DNA of 64,000 nt from a virus. Shown in pieces: positions 24,777 to 33,496 of the stretch. Position numbers and translations under genes: made by a program. The stretch's first letter is position 1. Each line of letters opens with the position of its first letter. The stretch is taken from the IMG/VR virus record IMGVR_UViG_3300044614_001341, positions 1-64,000 of that record; one strand, 5' to 3'. The notes beneath the pieces are model-generated. The model was not told the DNA's origin and did not search any database. It saw nothing but the letters and a program-made list of their open reading frames with translations.

Positions 24777-25643
24777 TTAAACATAATGATTAACTATTGC
24801 GTTAAGTGTTTCAATATTCAAAGTCCTGTGTAGGAAAATTTCATCTTTACAAAACTGAATGCATTTTCCGCCGAGAACTGCATTATTTCCATATAAATCA
24901 GAGCAACCAGTATGGTCCAATAAATGAATAGGAACTTCGGAACAAATTAATGATAAAAGAGCAGTTCCTGTTGATTGTGTAATATATGAAACACACCTAT
25001 TTTTATCTTTTATCAAATAAACAAAATCTCTCAACTTTTCCACATAAACGCAACCATTTTTCTTAGAAAATTCTTCTGTACCATAACCAACGACAAATAT
25101 ATTGGTTGTTATATGTTCTTTTAATTTGCAAATAAGATTTTCAAAAAAAGTTGGTTGAAAATTTTTATGGTTAGCATGATCTCTTGTTCTAAGTCCCAAA
25201 ACAATATATTTTTCTGGTTTTTGAATACTAACATTAGATAAATCAAATCCATCAAATATTTCATTATAATCTTGATAATAACGAATATATTTTCCATTGC
25301 TATCAACAAAAGATTTTGCATCTAGAAAAGAAAAACAATTGGAATTGCCACTTGTTTTTAATGCAGTCCAATCATCTACAATATCTTCATTTTTTATTTC
25401 TATTTTTTGAAACTCTTCATAAGAGATAACTTTATCAAAAATTTTTGAATAAAAAAATACTCTATCTGATGATGTTACTGCAATATAGTTATTTGAATTA
25501 ATTTGTCCGGTTTTAATTAATTTAATAAAATCAATTCTACTACCAACTACTTCCCAACCCAATTCAAAATAAACTGATAACGATGAACTATCATCATTAG
25601 ATACGCCTTTCTTTAAAGATTTTCCGAGAATAACATAATTCAT
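24777..25643 (-). CDS. Probable glycosyltransferase, family uncertain
   Basis: 288 residues. EKYIVLGLRTRDHANHKNF, TTNIFVVGYGTEEF and SYITQSTGTALLSLICSEVP resemble the nucleotide-sugar-binding half of GT-B folds (as in surface-glycan synthesis proteins) but I cannot name a family. Position inside the operon, 12 nt before the GT10 gene, supports a glycan role. Confidence 0.6.
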   Translation of the reverse strand: MNYVILGKSLKKGVSNDDSSSLSVYFELGWEVVGSRIDFIKLIKTGQINSNNYIAVTSSDRVFFYSKIFDKVISYEEFQKIEIKNEDIVDDWTALKTSGNSNCFSFLDAKSFVDSNGKYIRYYQDYNEIFDGFDLSNVSIQKPEKYIVLGLRTRDHANHKNFQPTFFENLICKLKEHITTNIFVVGYGTEEFSKKNGCVYVEKLRDFVYLIKDKNRCVSYITQSTGTALLSLICSEVPIHLLDHTGCSDLYGNNAVLGGKCIQFCKDEIFLHRTLNIETLNAIVNHYV

Positions 25644-26410
25644 TAGTTTTCTCCACTATTAATAATAGTCCAATCTTTTAAAAAATTTGTCGATATTCCA
25701 CAATTACTGTAATTATACAAATACTTTTTAATTCCTGTTTGAGATATAAATTTTGAAAGGCATGAAAAAGAACTACCAACTAAATGAATTTCTTGAGCAT
25801 TTTGAATTAAAGGTACATAATCAAAAAAAGGAAGATCAATTACACTTTCAGCAATGTCATAGTACTCATGATTTTTGTGATACAAATTTTTAGAAGGACA
25901 TAATAATACATTATCTGTGCTTATGTTAGAAATAATTCTGTCAGTATAATCCACTAGAGATGTTTTTCCATGAACAAAAATATAATCATACTTTTCAATA
26001 ATATTATTAAAGTATTCATTCTCATATAATCTTTTTGGTAAAGAAAAATACCTTTCATATATTTCCAATTCCAATCCCAAATCCATATAAAAATTGTCTG
26101 GCAAATGATCAAATGAATTATGAGATTCTTTGTATATGCCACAAGTTAATAAATGATATTCATCACCAAAATCATTCACAAATTTATTAATTTCTAAACG
26201 TTCTTGATACTCACTATCATTTGCTAGAGGACTTAGTTTTAAGATATTGATGTTGCCAACATCTTCATACAACCTCAAACAATTTTTAAAATATCTTTCC
26301 TTACAAGCAATATAGATATTCTCATATTTTTTTGCATAATATCTAATTGCAGGACTTATGCAAGTAATATCACCCATGCCCATATGAGTTAAGACAATCG
26401 CATTTTTCAT
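25643..26410 (-). CDS. Probable GT-B glycosyltransferase (heptosyltransferase-like)
   Basis: 255 residues. AIVLTHMGMGDITCISPAIR is the N-terminal motif of GT9-like enzymes (LGDxxxxxPxxR), and IQNAQEIHLVGSSFSCLSKF resembles their C-terminal sugar-nucleotide site. Shorter than typical heptosyltransferases (about 320-350 aa), so truncated or a distinct subfamily. Confidence 0.65.
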   Translation of the reverse strand: MKNAIVLTHMGMGDITCISPAIRYYAKKYENIYIACKERYFKNCLRLYEDVGNINILKLSPLANDSEYQERLEINKFVNDFGDEYHLLTCGIYKESHNSFDHLPDNFYMDLGLELEIYERYFSLPKRLYENEYFNNIIEKYDYIFVHGKTSLVDYTDRIISNISTDNVLLCPSKNLYHKNHEYYDIAESVIDLPFFDYVPLIQNAQEIHLVGSSFSCLSKFISQTGIKKYLYNYSNCGISTNFLKDWTIINSGEN

Positions 26411-26416
26411 TATAAT

Positions 26417-26725
26417 TCAATAAGTTTTATGTTTTCTTTGAATGTATTTTCCGTTGTCTAAATCTCCTCCAGAGATAGCATTTTTAATGATTTCTACAAC
26501 CTTTTCATCAACTTCATCTATCAATTGATTTCTTTGTACATTAAGGTCACATGCTTTCTTCAAAGACTCCCATAATCTTTGAGCCCCTTCTTCATCATCA
26601 AAATACTTTGCTTTATATTCTTCAAAGGTCATTCTACGAATTTCATAGAGCAATTCTTGATTATTCCACATTTTTAAATCAACAGTGGTCAATTTATCTA
26701 CTAAAGATCCTAGTGTGTCAGCCAT
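26417..26725 (-). CDS. Small DUF4254-like protein of glycan clusters
   Basis: 102 residues, mostly helical: ADTLGSLVDKLTTVDLKMWN, then YEIRRMTFEEY and RLWESLKKACDLNVQRNQLI. This pattern resembles DUF4254-type proteins found beside sugar-transfer genes; the molecular role is unknown. Overlaps the acyltransferase gene by 8 nt. Confidence 0.6.
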   Translation of the reverse strand: MADTLGSLVDKLTTVDLKMWNNQELLYEIRRMTFEEYKAKYFDDEEGAQRLWESLKKACDLNVQRNQLIDEVDEKVVEIIKNAISGGDLDNGKYIQRKHKTY

Positions 26726-27341
26726 AATTTTTTCTCCAATTAATTAAGTCGGTTTCATATTCTTCTAGTTCATTTTCTTCCAAAAAAAGTTTTTCCAATT
26801 CAAGAGGTTTTTTAAGTCTTTTTCCTAATTTTTTAACAGGAGATCCTGCATAAACGCTCCATTCTTCTAGATTATCCTTTACTAAAGATAGTGCTCCAAC
26901 AGAAGCACCCTCACCAATGGTAACATTTGGGAGTATGACACTAGATGAACCAATTATAACATGCTTTTCTAAAATAACTTTTCCGATTTTTACTTTTTTA
27001 TATTTTTCCGGGACAGTTGGATTTGTCATGCTTCTCCCCAAATAATCATCAGATGCGCTATAAATTTTAACTCCACTAGACAATCCACTAAAATCTTTCA
27101 ATTCAACATTACCACTACAAGATAAAGAACAACTGTTTGATATATGTACATTTGAACCTATTTTTAAATTCCCATTTGAGGAATTTATAATTGTAAATGC
27201 ATCTATTCTAACATTTGACCCTATTGAAATATTTTCAATTCCATTGATTATACATGATTCGTCAATTAAAATATTTGTACCTAGACTTTTAAATCCAAGA
27301 CATTTCATTTCATGTTCTGTTATGAACCTAGAATTAAACAT
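26718..27341 (-). CDS. Hexapeptide-repeat (LbH) acyltransferase
   Basis: 207 residues with repeated [LIV]-G-x-x-x-x hexapeptides (IENISIGSNVRIDAFTII, LKIGSNVHISNSC, VTIGEGASVGALSLV) forming a left-handed beta-helix, and the terminal YAGSPVKKLGKRLKKP motif of sugar O/N-acetyltransferases. Next to a perosamine-type aminotransferase, so N-acetylation of perosamine is a reasonable guess. Confidence 0.82.
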   Translation of the reverse strand: MFNSRFITEHEMKCLGFKSLGTNILIDESCIINGIENISIGSNVRIDAFTIINSSNGNLKIGSNVHISNSCSLSCSGNVELKDFSGLSSGVKIYSASDDYLGRSMTNPTVPEKYKKVKIGKVILEKHVIIGSSSVILPNVTIGEGASVGALSLVKDNLEEWSVYAGSPVKKLGKRLKKPLELEKLFLEENELEEYETDLINWRKNYG

Positions 27342-27493
27342 TATGAGAAATCTCCAAGTAAAATTTCCACTCTATATAGAAGAATTTTTTTTATTAATTT
27401 TTTAATTACTTTATCATCATTTATTGGAAATTTCTTGATATAAAAAGAAACTATTTTGCATAAAATTTTAAGTTCTTCTTCCGAAATATCCAC
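27341..27493 (-). CDS. Small lysine-rich protein with GTG start, 50 aa
   Basis: Begins at a GTG directly abutting the aminotransferase stop (TAA-GTG) and ends TAATG, overlapping the acyltransferase start by 1 nt. Reads VDISEEELKILCKIVSFYIK and is helical and basic. It fills an otherwise odd 150-nt gap in an operon with no other gap above 15 nt, which supports it being real. Confidence 0.5.
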   Translation of the reverse strand: MDISEEELKILCKIVSFYIKKFPINDDKVIKKLIKKILLYRVEILLGDFS

Positions 27494-28582
27494 TTATATT
27501 TTATAGTTTAAAATAGTATTGCAAATATATTCAAGTTGATTTTCAGTTAGATCTGGATAACTTGGGATATTAAATCCTCTCCTACTTATATTTTCTGATA
27601 CTTTATGAGATTGATACCTATGAGAGTACATGGGCATCGTATGAACTGGATAAAATAGAGGTCTTGTATCTATATTATTTTTCTTTAAATATTCTCTAAA
27701 TTTATCTCTCTGCTCTTGATTACATTCAAATATCACACTATTCATCCAATAACTATGTATAGTGTCAGGTTGTTCTTTATGTGTTCGAACATGAGTCCCA
27801 TCAAAAGCGTTGTGATAGTAATCTGCAATTTTTCTTTTTTTACTAATCAATTCATCAGACCTCTCTAATTGAGCCTGTCCAATAGCACAAGCAATATTAG
27901 TCATCCTATAATTATATCCTATAACATCATGCCAATATTGACGATGTTCTGCAAGACCTTGACCTTTCAAGTGGAGTGATCTTAAGTATAGAGTTTCATT
28001 ATTAGTAACAACCATACCACCTTCACCAGCAGTTATAGTCTTATTACCAAAAAAACTATAGGTAGAAATATCTCCAAAAGAACCCACATGTTTTCCTTGA
28101 TAATACGTTCCAAATGCTTCGGCACAATCTTCAACCAAAAATAACCCATTTTCTTGGGCAATTTTGCAAATAGAATTCATATCACAAGATTGACCATACA
28201 AATGGACCACCATGATTGCCTTTGTCTTTGAGGTTATTTTTTTGGTTATTTCTTTTGGATTTATTTGCCAGGTTTCCTCCAAAGAATCCACAAATATGGG
28301 AGTTGCTCCACAATAAACAATAGCATTTACAGAGGCAATATAAGTGAGAGTTGGAACAATTACCTCATCACCAGGACCAATACCTAGTGCAAGAAGTGCC
28401 AAATGCAAAGCGACTGTCCCATTACATACAGAAACAGCATAATCTATATTTGTTTTTTGTGCAAAAGATTTTTCAAAAAGATCTATATATTTTCCTTTAG
28501 AAGAAATCCAAGAAGAATCTAAACATTCATTTACATACTTTTTTTCAAGATTAGTTATTGATGGTTGATATACTGGAATCAT
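27494..28582 (-). CDS. DegT/DnrJ/EryC1 aminotransferase (GDP-perosamine synthase-like)
   Basis: 362 residues from MIPVYQPSITNLE (ATG at 28582, 1 nt after the preceding stop). PLP-dependent sugar aminotransferase: SWISSKGKYIDLFE, NGTVALHLALLALGIGPGDE, VEDCAEAFGTYYQGK and YSFFGNKTITAGEGGMV with the PLP-binding lysine. The family aminates 4-keto sugars; with GDP-mannose dehydratase encoded upstream, GDP-4-keto-6-deoxymannose to GDP-perosamine is the likely reaction. Confidence 0.85.
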   Translation of the reverse strand: MIPVYQPSITNLEKKYVNECLDSSWISSKGKYIDLFEKSFAQKTNIDYAVSVCNGTVALHLALLALGIGPGDEVIVPTLTYIASVNAIVYCGATPIFVDSLEETWQINPKEITKKITSKTKAIMVVHLYGQSCDMNSICKIAQENGLFLVEDCAEAFGTYYQGKHVGSFGDISTYSFFGNKTITAGEGGMVVTNNETLYLRSLHLKGQGLAEHRQYWHDVIGYNYRMTNIACAIGQAQLERSDELISKKRKIADYYHNAFDGTHVRTHKEQPDTIHSYWMNSVIFECNQEQRDKFREYLKKNNIDTRPLFYPVHTMPMYSHRYQSHKVSENISRRGFNIPSYPDLTENQLEYICNTILNYKI

Positions 28583-28583
28583 A

Positions 28584-29540
28584 CTAGATATTCCCCAAAT
28601 ACCATTGATAAGTTTTTTTAATACCTTCACGGAGATCAATCTTTGGTCCCCATCCAAGTGCTTTAATTTTATTTACATTCAAAACTTTACGCGGAGTTCC
28701 ATTTGGTTTTGTAGTATCCCACTCAATATCCCCAAAAAAACCAATAACATCAGCAATGGTTTTAGCAAGTTCCTTAATTGTCACATCCTCACCAGTTCCA
28801 ACATTAATTGGTTCTGGACTATTATAATCTTTCATACAAGTAAAACAAGCCTCTGCAAGATCATCAACGTGTAAGAACTCCCTCATTGAAGAACCATCTC
28901 CCCAGAGTTTTACTGAGGGACTGTGCCAAGGACCACCTGGATCTATAATATATCCATCTCTACTTGCATTATGAAACTTTGCAATCATTCCAGGAAGAAC
29001 ATGAGATGTCTCTAAATCAAAGTTGTCATTAGGACCATAAAGATTTGTAGGCATCAATGAAATAGCATTAAACCCATATTGTTTACGATATGCCTGACAC
29101 ATTTTGATACCAGCAATTTTAGCAACTGCATATGCATCATTAGTTGGTTCTAACGGACCAGTCATCAATTGGTCTTCAGTAATCGGTTGAGTTGCAAACT
29201 TAGGATAGATGCACGATGATCCAAGAAACAAAAGTTTTTTAACTCCAAACTTTCTAGCAGCATCGATAATGTTTGATTGAATCATCAAGTTATCATAAAT
29301 GAAATGTGCTGGGTAATCATTATTTGCACCGATCCCACCAACCTTTGCTGCTGCAAGATAAACGTATTCTGGTTCATTTATTCTAAAAAATCGTTCCACA
29401 TCTTCCTGCCTTCTTAAATCCCAATGAGAAGAAGGTGTTGAAAGAATGTTCGTATACCCTTTCATATGAAGCATACGAACAATTGCAGAACCAACTAAAC
29501 CATTGTTTCCAGCAACATAAACGCGACTTTCACTGTCCAT
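28584..29540 (-). CDS. fcl: GDP-L-fucose synthase
   Basis: 318 residues from [17 protein letters not shown] (ATG at 29540). NAD(P)-binding Gxx[20 protein letters not shown] and [20 protein letters not shown] (catalytic Y-x3-K) are typical. Epimerises and reduces GDP-4-keto-6-deoxymannose to GDP-L-fucose, the donor for the GT10 and GT11 enzymes of the cluster. Overlaps the dehydratase gene by 11 nt. Confidence 0.92.
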   Translation of the reverse strand: MDSESRVYVAGNNGLVGSAIVRMLHMKGYTNILSTPSSHWDLRRQEDVERFFRINEPEYVYLAAAKVGGIGANNDYPAHFIYDNLMIQSNIIDAARKFGVKKLLFLGSSCIYPKFATQPITEDQLMTGPLEPTNDAYAVAKIAGIKMCQAYRKQYGFNAISLMPTNLYGPNDNFDLETSHVLPGMIAKFHNASRDGYIIDPGGPWHSPSVKLWGDGSSMREFLHVDDLAEACFTCMKDYNSPEPINVGTGEDVTIKELAKTIADVIGFFGDIEWDTTKPNGTPRKVLNVNKIKALGWGPKIDLREGIKKTYQWYLGNI

Positions 29541-30531
29541 AAATGCACATATCCTCAACAAGTTGTTTAAAAGAAATCTTAGGTTCCCAACCTAGATTTT
29601 CCTTTGCCTTAGTGGCATCACCTAATAAAGTCTCTACTTCAGCAGGTCGAAAATATTTAGGGTTGACTTTAATGATAGTTCTACCAGTATTTTTATCAAT
29701 ACCAACTTCATCAAGTCCTTCACCTTTCCACACAATATTCATACCAAAATAAGGTGCTGCTTCTTCTACAAAGTCACGTACAGAATATTGAACGCCTGTT
29801 GCAATTACAAAATCATCTGGTTCATCTTGTTGAAGCATCAACCACATTGCTTCAACAAAGTCTTTAGCGTGACCCCAATCACGCTTTGCGTTTAGATTGC
29901 CAAGTTCAAGAACATCTTGCTCACCAACAGAAATTCTAGAAAGACCGCGAGTAATCTTACGAGTTACAAAGGTTTCACCACGGCGAGGTGATTCGTGATT
30001 AAAAAGAATACCAGTGCAAGCGTACATTCCATAGGACTCACGATAATTCTTCGTAATCCAATAACCGTAAATCTTCGCTACACCATAAGGAGAGCGGGGA
30101 TAAAAAGGAGTAGTTTCACGTTGAGGAATTTCTTGAACAAGACCGTAAAGTTCACTGGTAGACGCTTGATAAATACGAACACGATCTTCCATACCCAAGA
30201 GACGCACTGCTTCAAGAACACGAAGAGTGCCCATACCATCGACATCAGCAGTGTATTCAGGCATCTCAAAGGATACTTTAACGTGACTCTGAGCACCAAG
30301 ATTATAAATTTCATCTGGTTGGACTAACTGAATAACTCTTGCTATATTAGTAGAATCTGTTAAGTCTCCGTAATGTAACTTAATATTTTGATACAAATGG
30401 TCAATTCTTTGAGTATTGATTTGAGAAGCACGGCGAATAATGCCGTGTACTTCATAACCCTTTTCTAAAAGAAGTTCTGCAAGATAAGATCCATCTTGTC
30501 CCGTGATTCCAGTAATTAGTGCTTTTTTCAT
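29530..30531 (-). CDS. gmd: GDP-mannose 4,6-dehydratase
   Basis: 333 residues from [17 protein letters not shown] (ATG at 30531, ATGA overlap with the preceding gene). Characteristic [44 protein letters not shown] and [20 protein letters not shown]. Converts GDP-mannose to GDP-4-keto-6-deoxymannose, the branch point for the fucose and perosamine arms encoded downstream. Confidence 0.95.
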   Translation of the reverse strand: MKKALITGITGQDGSYLAELLLEKGYEVHGIIRRASQINTQRIDHLYQNIKLHYGDLTDSTNIARVIQLVQPDEIYNLGAQSHVKVSFEMPEYTADVDGMGTLRVLEAVRLLGMEDRVRIYQASTSELYGLVQEIPQRETTPFYPRSPYGVAKIYGYWITKNYRESYGMYACTGILFNHESPRRGETFVTRKITRGLSRISVGEQDVLELGNLNAKRDWGHAKDFVEAMWLMLQQDEPDDFVIATGVQYSVRDFVEEAAPYFGMNIVWKGEGLDEVGIDKNTGRTIIKVNPKYFRPAEVETLLGDATKAKENLGWEPKISFKQLVEDMCIYGQ

Positions 30532-31349
30532 ACTTCGCAATTTGTAAAATCTATTTGACCATTTCTAGTTGCCCAGATTGGATATTCTCTACCATAGGTA
30601 TTCCATATCTTTGCCTGCTGTTGACCAACAGGAACTCCAGATATTCCAGCAGCATTCCAAATTGTTTCATAAGTATCATCCTCGTGGAATGTAAAGTCAT
30701 GAGATTCTGCCTCCAGCTTCAATAATAAAGACAGGATAGATTGATCATGCCTATTTTCTCTAAAAATTGAATCATTTAAAAGTTTTGATAGTGTATCATC
30801 AAGATAATGACCATTATCTTCGATGGAAATAGACTTCCATTTATCAACAATACCTCTCATCAAATCATTATTCTTTATCAAGAAGATACCAGAAATAATT
30901 TGTCTGGTCATCAGGTACTCATCATTTTCACCCATAATTCTACGATAAGTATCCATCTTAGTCCATTGAATCTCTGGAAGATCTAGCGCGAAAAAAACTC
31001 CAGATGTTTCCAGACACTCTTGATAATATTGCTGAAGTTTCTCTACACCATTCTTATTCAACTCACAACCAGAATCAATATATAAAAGGACTTCATCTTT
31101 TGGTATATTTTTAAGTGCTTCTCCAACAAAATAAGATTTGCAAGCATAGTATCCATAAAATCTACTTGGCATACCAGATCGCTGCTCCATCATTTTGCTG
31201 GCATTATTTTCCCAGAAATCGCCAACTAAATCATCTTCACCGAACTCTTGAATAGATTTGAATACTTCAAATTCTTCTGCTTGCTTTCGTATTCTATTCT
31301 TACCAATAGAGAAATTATTATCTCCAAAGTAAGTTAAATGTAAGTTCAT
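30528..31349 (-). CDS. Putative GT-A glycosyltransferase
   Basis: 273 residues. First gene of the cluster. [14 protein letters not shown] gives an acidic metal-binding-like motif, and [18 protein letters not shown] and [13 protein letters not shown] resemble GT-A enzymes acting on surface polysaccharide. Starts 22 nt downstream of a strong promoter. Exact family unknown. Confidence 0.6.
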   Translation of the reverse strand: MNLHLTYFGDNNFSIGKNRIRKQAEEFEVFKSIQEFGEDDLVGDFWENNASKMMEQRSGMPSRFYGYYACKSYFVGEALKNIPKDEVLLYIDSGCELNKNGVEKLQQYYQECLETSGVFFALDLPEIQWTKMDTYRRIMGENDEYLMTRQIISGIFLIKNNDLMRGIVDKWKSISIEDNGHYLDDTLSKLLNDSIFRENRHDQSILSLLLKLEAESHDFTFHEDDTYETIWNAAGISGVPVGQQQAKIWNTYGREYPIWATRNGQIDFTNCEV

Positions 31350-31371
31350 ACAATTATTTTAATATCAAATC

Positions 31372-31400
31372 ATTATACCAAAAAAGGAGAGTTTATGCAA
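31372..31400 (-). promoter_or_regulatory. Promoter of the glycan operon, -35 in a terminator loop
   Basis: Minus strand -35 TTGCAT, 17 bp, -10 TATAAT. GCAT is the terminator loop; the spacer is its descending arm and T-tract. The 11-kb operon below has no other promoter I can see. Confidence 0.7.
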
Positions 31401-31406
31401 CTCTCC
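31380..31406 (-). terminator. Terminator preceding the glycan operon
   Basis: GGAGAGTT-GCAT-AACTCTCC hairpin with six T on the minus strand (one extra A in the descending side). Ends the transcript of the 75-aa membrane protein. Confidence 0.8.
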
Positions 31407-31543
31407 CCTAGGTCTTTCAGGCTCGCCACCAATTCTTTGACTGGAAATTGGAAACCAGGCGGGAGAGAGTCCCATCCGCACCAACGTCATTTGAGAGATG
31501 CCGTAAACTCATATAGGGTCATATTTGACTCCACCACTCAGTT
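31407..31543. other. Non-coding interval with hairpins
   Basis: No convincing gene on either strand. Contains ccaatt/aattgg (loop 11) and a nested gcgg-ggga...tccc...ccgc hairpin. It follows the membrane-protein stop and precedes a terminator, so it may be a structured 3' UTR or a small RNA; I could not fold it into a tRNA. Confidence 0.4.
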
Positions 31544-31771
31544 TTATGAAACTAAGAAAAGTTGGGTTAACTTTGATATCTCGGTAATACCAAAGAATGC
31601 ACATAAGAATAATACATCCCAAAGTTTAAGTTTAATGGCAAAAGGTACTGTTAGAAATCCTCCAATAACTTTGACCAGCAAACCATATTTAAAATCTCCC
31701 CATAACATAGTTTGATAACCAATTATAAGAAGAAGGTTCCCAAGATACCTTAGGACACTTGTTTTAGACAT
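31544..31771 (-). CDS. Small polytopic membrane protein, 75 aa
   Basis: From MSKTSVLRYLGN (ATG at 31771). Two or three membrane helices (LLLIIGYQTMLWG, LLVKVIGGFLTVPFAIKL, LWDVLFLCAFFGI). Not recognised. Separated from the glycan operon by its own terminator. Confidence 0.6.
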   Translation of the reverse strand: MSKTSVLRYLGNLLLIIGYQTMLWGDFKYGLLVKVIGGFLTVPFAIKLKLWDVLFLCAFFGITEISKLTQLFLVS

Positions 31772-31819
31772 AAGGGGGGTTTGCTCCCGACCAGTGCTGT
31801 TAACGTCCATCCGTGACGA

Positions 31820-32065
31820 TTAATCCCAATATTCAATATCATCGGGATCAATGTAACAGGGTTGATTAGTCAACCATTTCGCATATTCAATATCTTCCAT
31901 TGCAACAGAACATTGCATAGAATTATCAAACAAATAAACGTCATTCCACCTTTTAGAATAATAATCTTGCGTTTGAAGACGAAAATCTGGTTTTCCGTTT
32001 AGTTCAATAATCCCCCTTTCAACGAATCTAAATCCTTCTCGTTCAAGAATAACTTTGGTACTCAT
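31820..32065 (-). CDS. Hypothetical acidic protein, 81 aa
   Basis: Not recognised. STKVILEREGFRFVERGI and ending IDPDDIEYWD; soluble. ATGA overlap with the preceding 71-aa gene, so the two are co-translated. Confidence 0.65.
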   Translation of the reverse strand: MSTKVILEREGFRFVERGIIELNGKPDFRLQTQDYYSKRWNDVYLFDNSMQCSVAMEDIEYAKWLTNQPCYIDPDDIEYWD

Positions 32066-32277
32066 GCAACCTCAATGGACTCAAGATCGGCAAGAACGTA
32101 TTCCATTAGCATTTCGTAGTCATCCAGAGGGTCTCCAGAAAATACTACACCTTCGTTCTCATAAAAACGACGGACTTTTTTATAAAGTTTCGGACTCTTT
32201 ACATCAAGGTAGATTTCTCCGTTAGCAGCAAGACGAAGAGTGCTAACATCTTTCTTGAATTTTTGGATCAGAGACAT
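32062..32277 (-). CDS. Hypothetical protein, 71 aa
   Basis: Not recognised. N-terminus MSLIQKFKKDVSTLRLAANG, C-terminus acidic. First gene after a consensus promoter; no membrane segment. Confidence 0.65.
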   Translation of the reverse strand: MSLIQKFKKDVSTLRLAANGEIYLDVKSPKLYKKVRRFYENEGVVFSGDPLDDYEMLMEYVLADLESIEVA

Positions 32278-32300
32278 TGTTTTGTTTTGTTTGCTCTAGT

Positions 32301-32329
32301 ATTATAAGGGTTTGAGACTTGTGTGTCAA
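32301..32329 (-). promoter_or_regulatory. Consensus sigma-70 promoter
   Basis: Minus strand TTGACA, 17 bp, TATAAT: perfect match. Lies between tRNA-Pro and the 71-aa gene. Confidence 0.85.
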
Positions 32330-32333
32330 GTGT

Positions 32334-32351
32334 GCCAGTTAAGGAACTGGC
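32334..32351 (-). terminator. Hairpin after tRNA-Pro
   Basis: GCCAGTT-CCTT-AACTGGC, perfect 7-bp stem 2 nt after the tRNA 3' end and 4 nt before the next -35. No T-tract, so it may be a processing or pause hairpin. Confidence 0.5.
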
Positions 32352-32353
32352 GA

Positions 32354-32427
32354 TCGGGGTAATAGGATTCGAACCTACGACCTCCCGCTCCCAAAGCGGA
32401 TGCGCTACCAAACTGCGCTACACCCCG
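32354..32427 (-). tRNA. tRNA-Pro (UGG)
   Basis: Cloverleaf with acceptor CGGGGTG, anticodon loop TTTGGGA (anticodon TGG) and GGTTCGAATCC T-arm. CCA is not encoded. Confidence 0.93.
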
Positions 32428-32435
32428 TTACACCG

Positions 32436-32552
32436 TTATTTAGTTCGGTGTATAAACATTATACCCATTATTGGAACGGTTGTCAACCCCATACCACATA
32501 TAAACAACCAAACTGGACTATGTGCCAGATATTCTACAATATGAAAGATCAT
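32436..32552 (-). CDS. Small membrane protein, 38 aa
   Basis: ATG at 32552 overlaps the upstream 34-aa stop by ATGA. One or two hydrophobic helices (SPVWLFICGMGLTTVPIMGI). The tRNA-Pro promoter is embedded in its coding sequence. Not recognised. Confidence 0.45.
   Translation of the reverse strand: MIFHIVEYLAHSPVWLFICGMGLTTVPIMGIMFIHRTK
32458..32486 (-). promoter_or_regulatory. Consensus sigma-70 promoter for tRNA-Pro
   Basis: TTGACA, 17 bp, TATAAT on the minus strand, about 24 nt before the tRNA 5' end by predicted start. Confidence 0.85.
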
Positions 32553-32653
32553 TTTACATATGCGTGATCAAGTGACCAAATAATCAATAAACCTATTATA
32601 CCAAAAATAGTCATTGCTGAAAATATTGTGCTACTCATATTTTCTTTTTCCAT
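32549..32653 (-). CDS. Small single-pass membrane protein, 34 aa
   Basis: ATG at 32653; MEKENMSSTIFSAMTIFG then a helix IIGLLIIWSL. Follows the 67-aa membrane protein by 8 nt and is coupled to the next small membrane protein. Not recognised. Confidence 0.5.
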   Translation of the reverse strand: MEKENMSSTIFSAMTIFGIIGLLIIWSLDHAYVK

Positions 32654-32661
32654 ATAAAAGA

Positions 32662-32865
32662 TTAGTTAAGAGTAATTTTAAGAAATGGGAGTAATGGTGG
32701 AATAACACCGATTAACCTTAAAAGTCCCTCAGCAAATAGAGCAAGAACCACCCAACCGACGCACATACTAATGATAGAAGCATTGCGGTTGTGTCGTCGT
32801 ATTGCTGCATCGATCATCTCCTGAACTTCTGAGCGCGTAATAAATTCTTCATGCTCATACATCAT
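32662..32865 (-). CDS. Small membrane protein, 67 aa
   Basis: N-terminal soluble helix (FITRSEVQEMIDAAIRRHNR) followed by one or two membrane helices (IISMCVGWVVLALFAEGLL). ATGA overlap with the preceding gene. Not recognised. Confidence 0.6.
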   Translation of the reverse strand: MMYEHEEFITRSEVQEMIDAAIRRHNRNASIISMCVGWVVLALFAEGLLRLIGVIPPLLPFLKITLN

Positions 32866-33011
32866 TTTTCATCACCAAGAAACTTTGCAAGAGGATCTCT
32901 CTTGGTTTTAACAATCTCAACTGCTCTTTTATAGAACATATTATCAGTGTTCCCAGAAGATTCGAATGTCTCCTTGATCTTCACCCAGTTATCATAGGTG
33001 TGCTGATCCAT
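32862..33011 (-). CDS. Hypothetical protein, 49 aa
   Basis: ATG at 33011; MDQHTYDNWVKIKETFESSG and ending DPLAKFLGDEK. A short helical protein of a kind common in T4-like cyanophages; function unknown. First gene of a run of small genes after the promoter at 33038-33065. Confidence 0.6.
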   Translation of the reverse strand: MDQHTYDNWVKIKETFESSGNTDNMFYKRAVEIVKTKRDPLAKFLGDEK

Positions 33012-33037
33012 AGGGTTTAGGTTGAATACTACTAGTT

Positions 33038-33065
33038 ATTCTAGTAAGTATTTCTACTATGTCAA
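33038..33065 (-). promoter_or_regulatory. Sigma-70-type promoter
   Basis: TTGACA, 16 bp, TAGAAT on the minus strand, upstream of the 49-aa gene. Confidence 0.65.
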
Positions 33066-33125
33066 GTTTGTGTTGATACGAAAATATAGATTAAAAAAAT
33101 CTAAAATTTTGTAATATTTGTAACA

Positions 33126-33211
33126 AGGAAGATCAGGGATTCGAACCCTGGAACGCTACTAACGTTAATAGTTTTCAAGACTATCGCCATCAACCACTCG
33201 GCCAATCTTCC
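33126..33211 (-). tRNA. tRNA-Ser (UGA)
   Basis: Acceptor GGAAGAT/ATCTTCC, anticodon stem ATAGT/ACTAT with loop CTTGAAA (anticodon TGA), a class II long variable arm, and GGTTCGAATCC T-arm. The discriminator base reads T, unusual for serine tRNA. Confidence 0.92.
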
Positions 33212-33222
33212 AAAATAAGTCC

Positions 33223-33480
33223 TCAGCGGACTTCAAAATCTAAACGTCTCACTTTACGCTGACGCCGTGCTTCTTGAAAAGCAAGGTCTTCGTTTGTAAG
33301 AACACCAGATTTTGATTTGGTATGTATAGAGTTTAGCATAACAACAGAGGATAAGTCAACTGCTGAAATTTTATCCCCACGAATAGTTGCCATATTTGAG
33401 CAACCACAAGATACTGTTTTCGTTTGATGCCCTTCCAACTCTCTATTACAAGAGCGGCATCTGATTCTTAAATTTTCCAT
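33223..33480 (-). CDS. Small zinc-ribbon protein, 85 aa
   Basis: Cys-x-x-Cys pairs CRSCN (residues about 8-11) and CGC (about 25-27) make a probable zinc ribbon, followed by a basic C-terminal helix (RRQRKVRRLDFEVR). Likely nucleic-acid or protein binding. Follows the Dps-like gene by 16 nt. Confidence 0.65.
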   Translation of the reverse strand: MENLRIRCRSCNRELEGHQTKTVSCGCSNMATIRGDKISAVDLSSVVMLNSIHTKSKSGVLTNEDLAFQEARRQRKVRRLDFEVR

Positions 33481-33496
33481 CTCTACAATAAGTTAA

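Noticed and set aside
31407-31543. Degenerate tRNA in the interval before the glycan promoter
   Set aside because: Hairpins are present but no anticodon arm, T-arm consensus or acceptor stem can be assembled.
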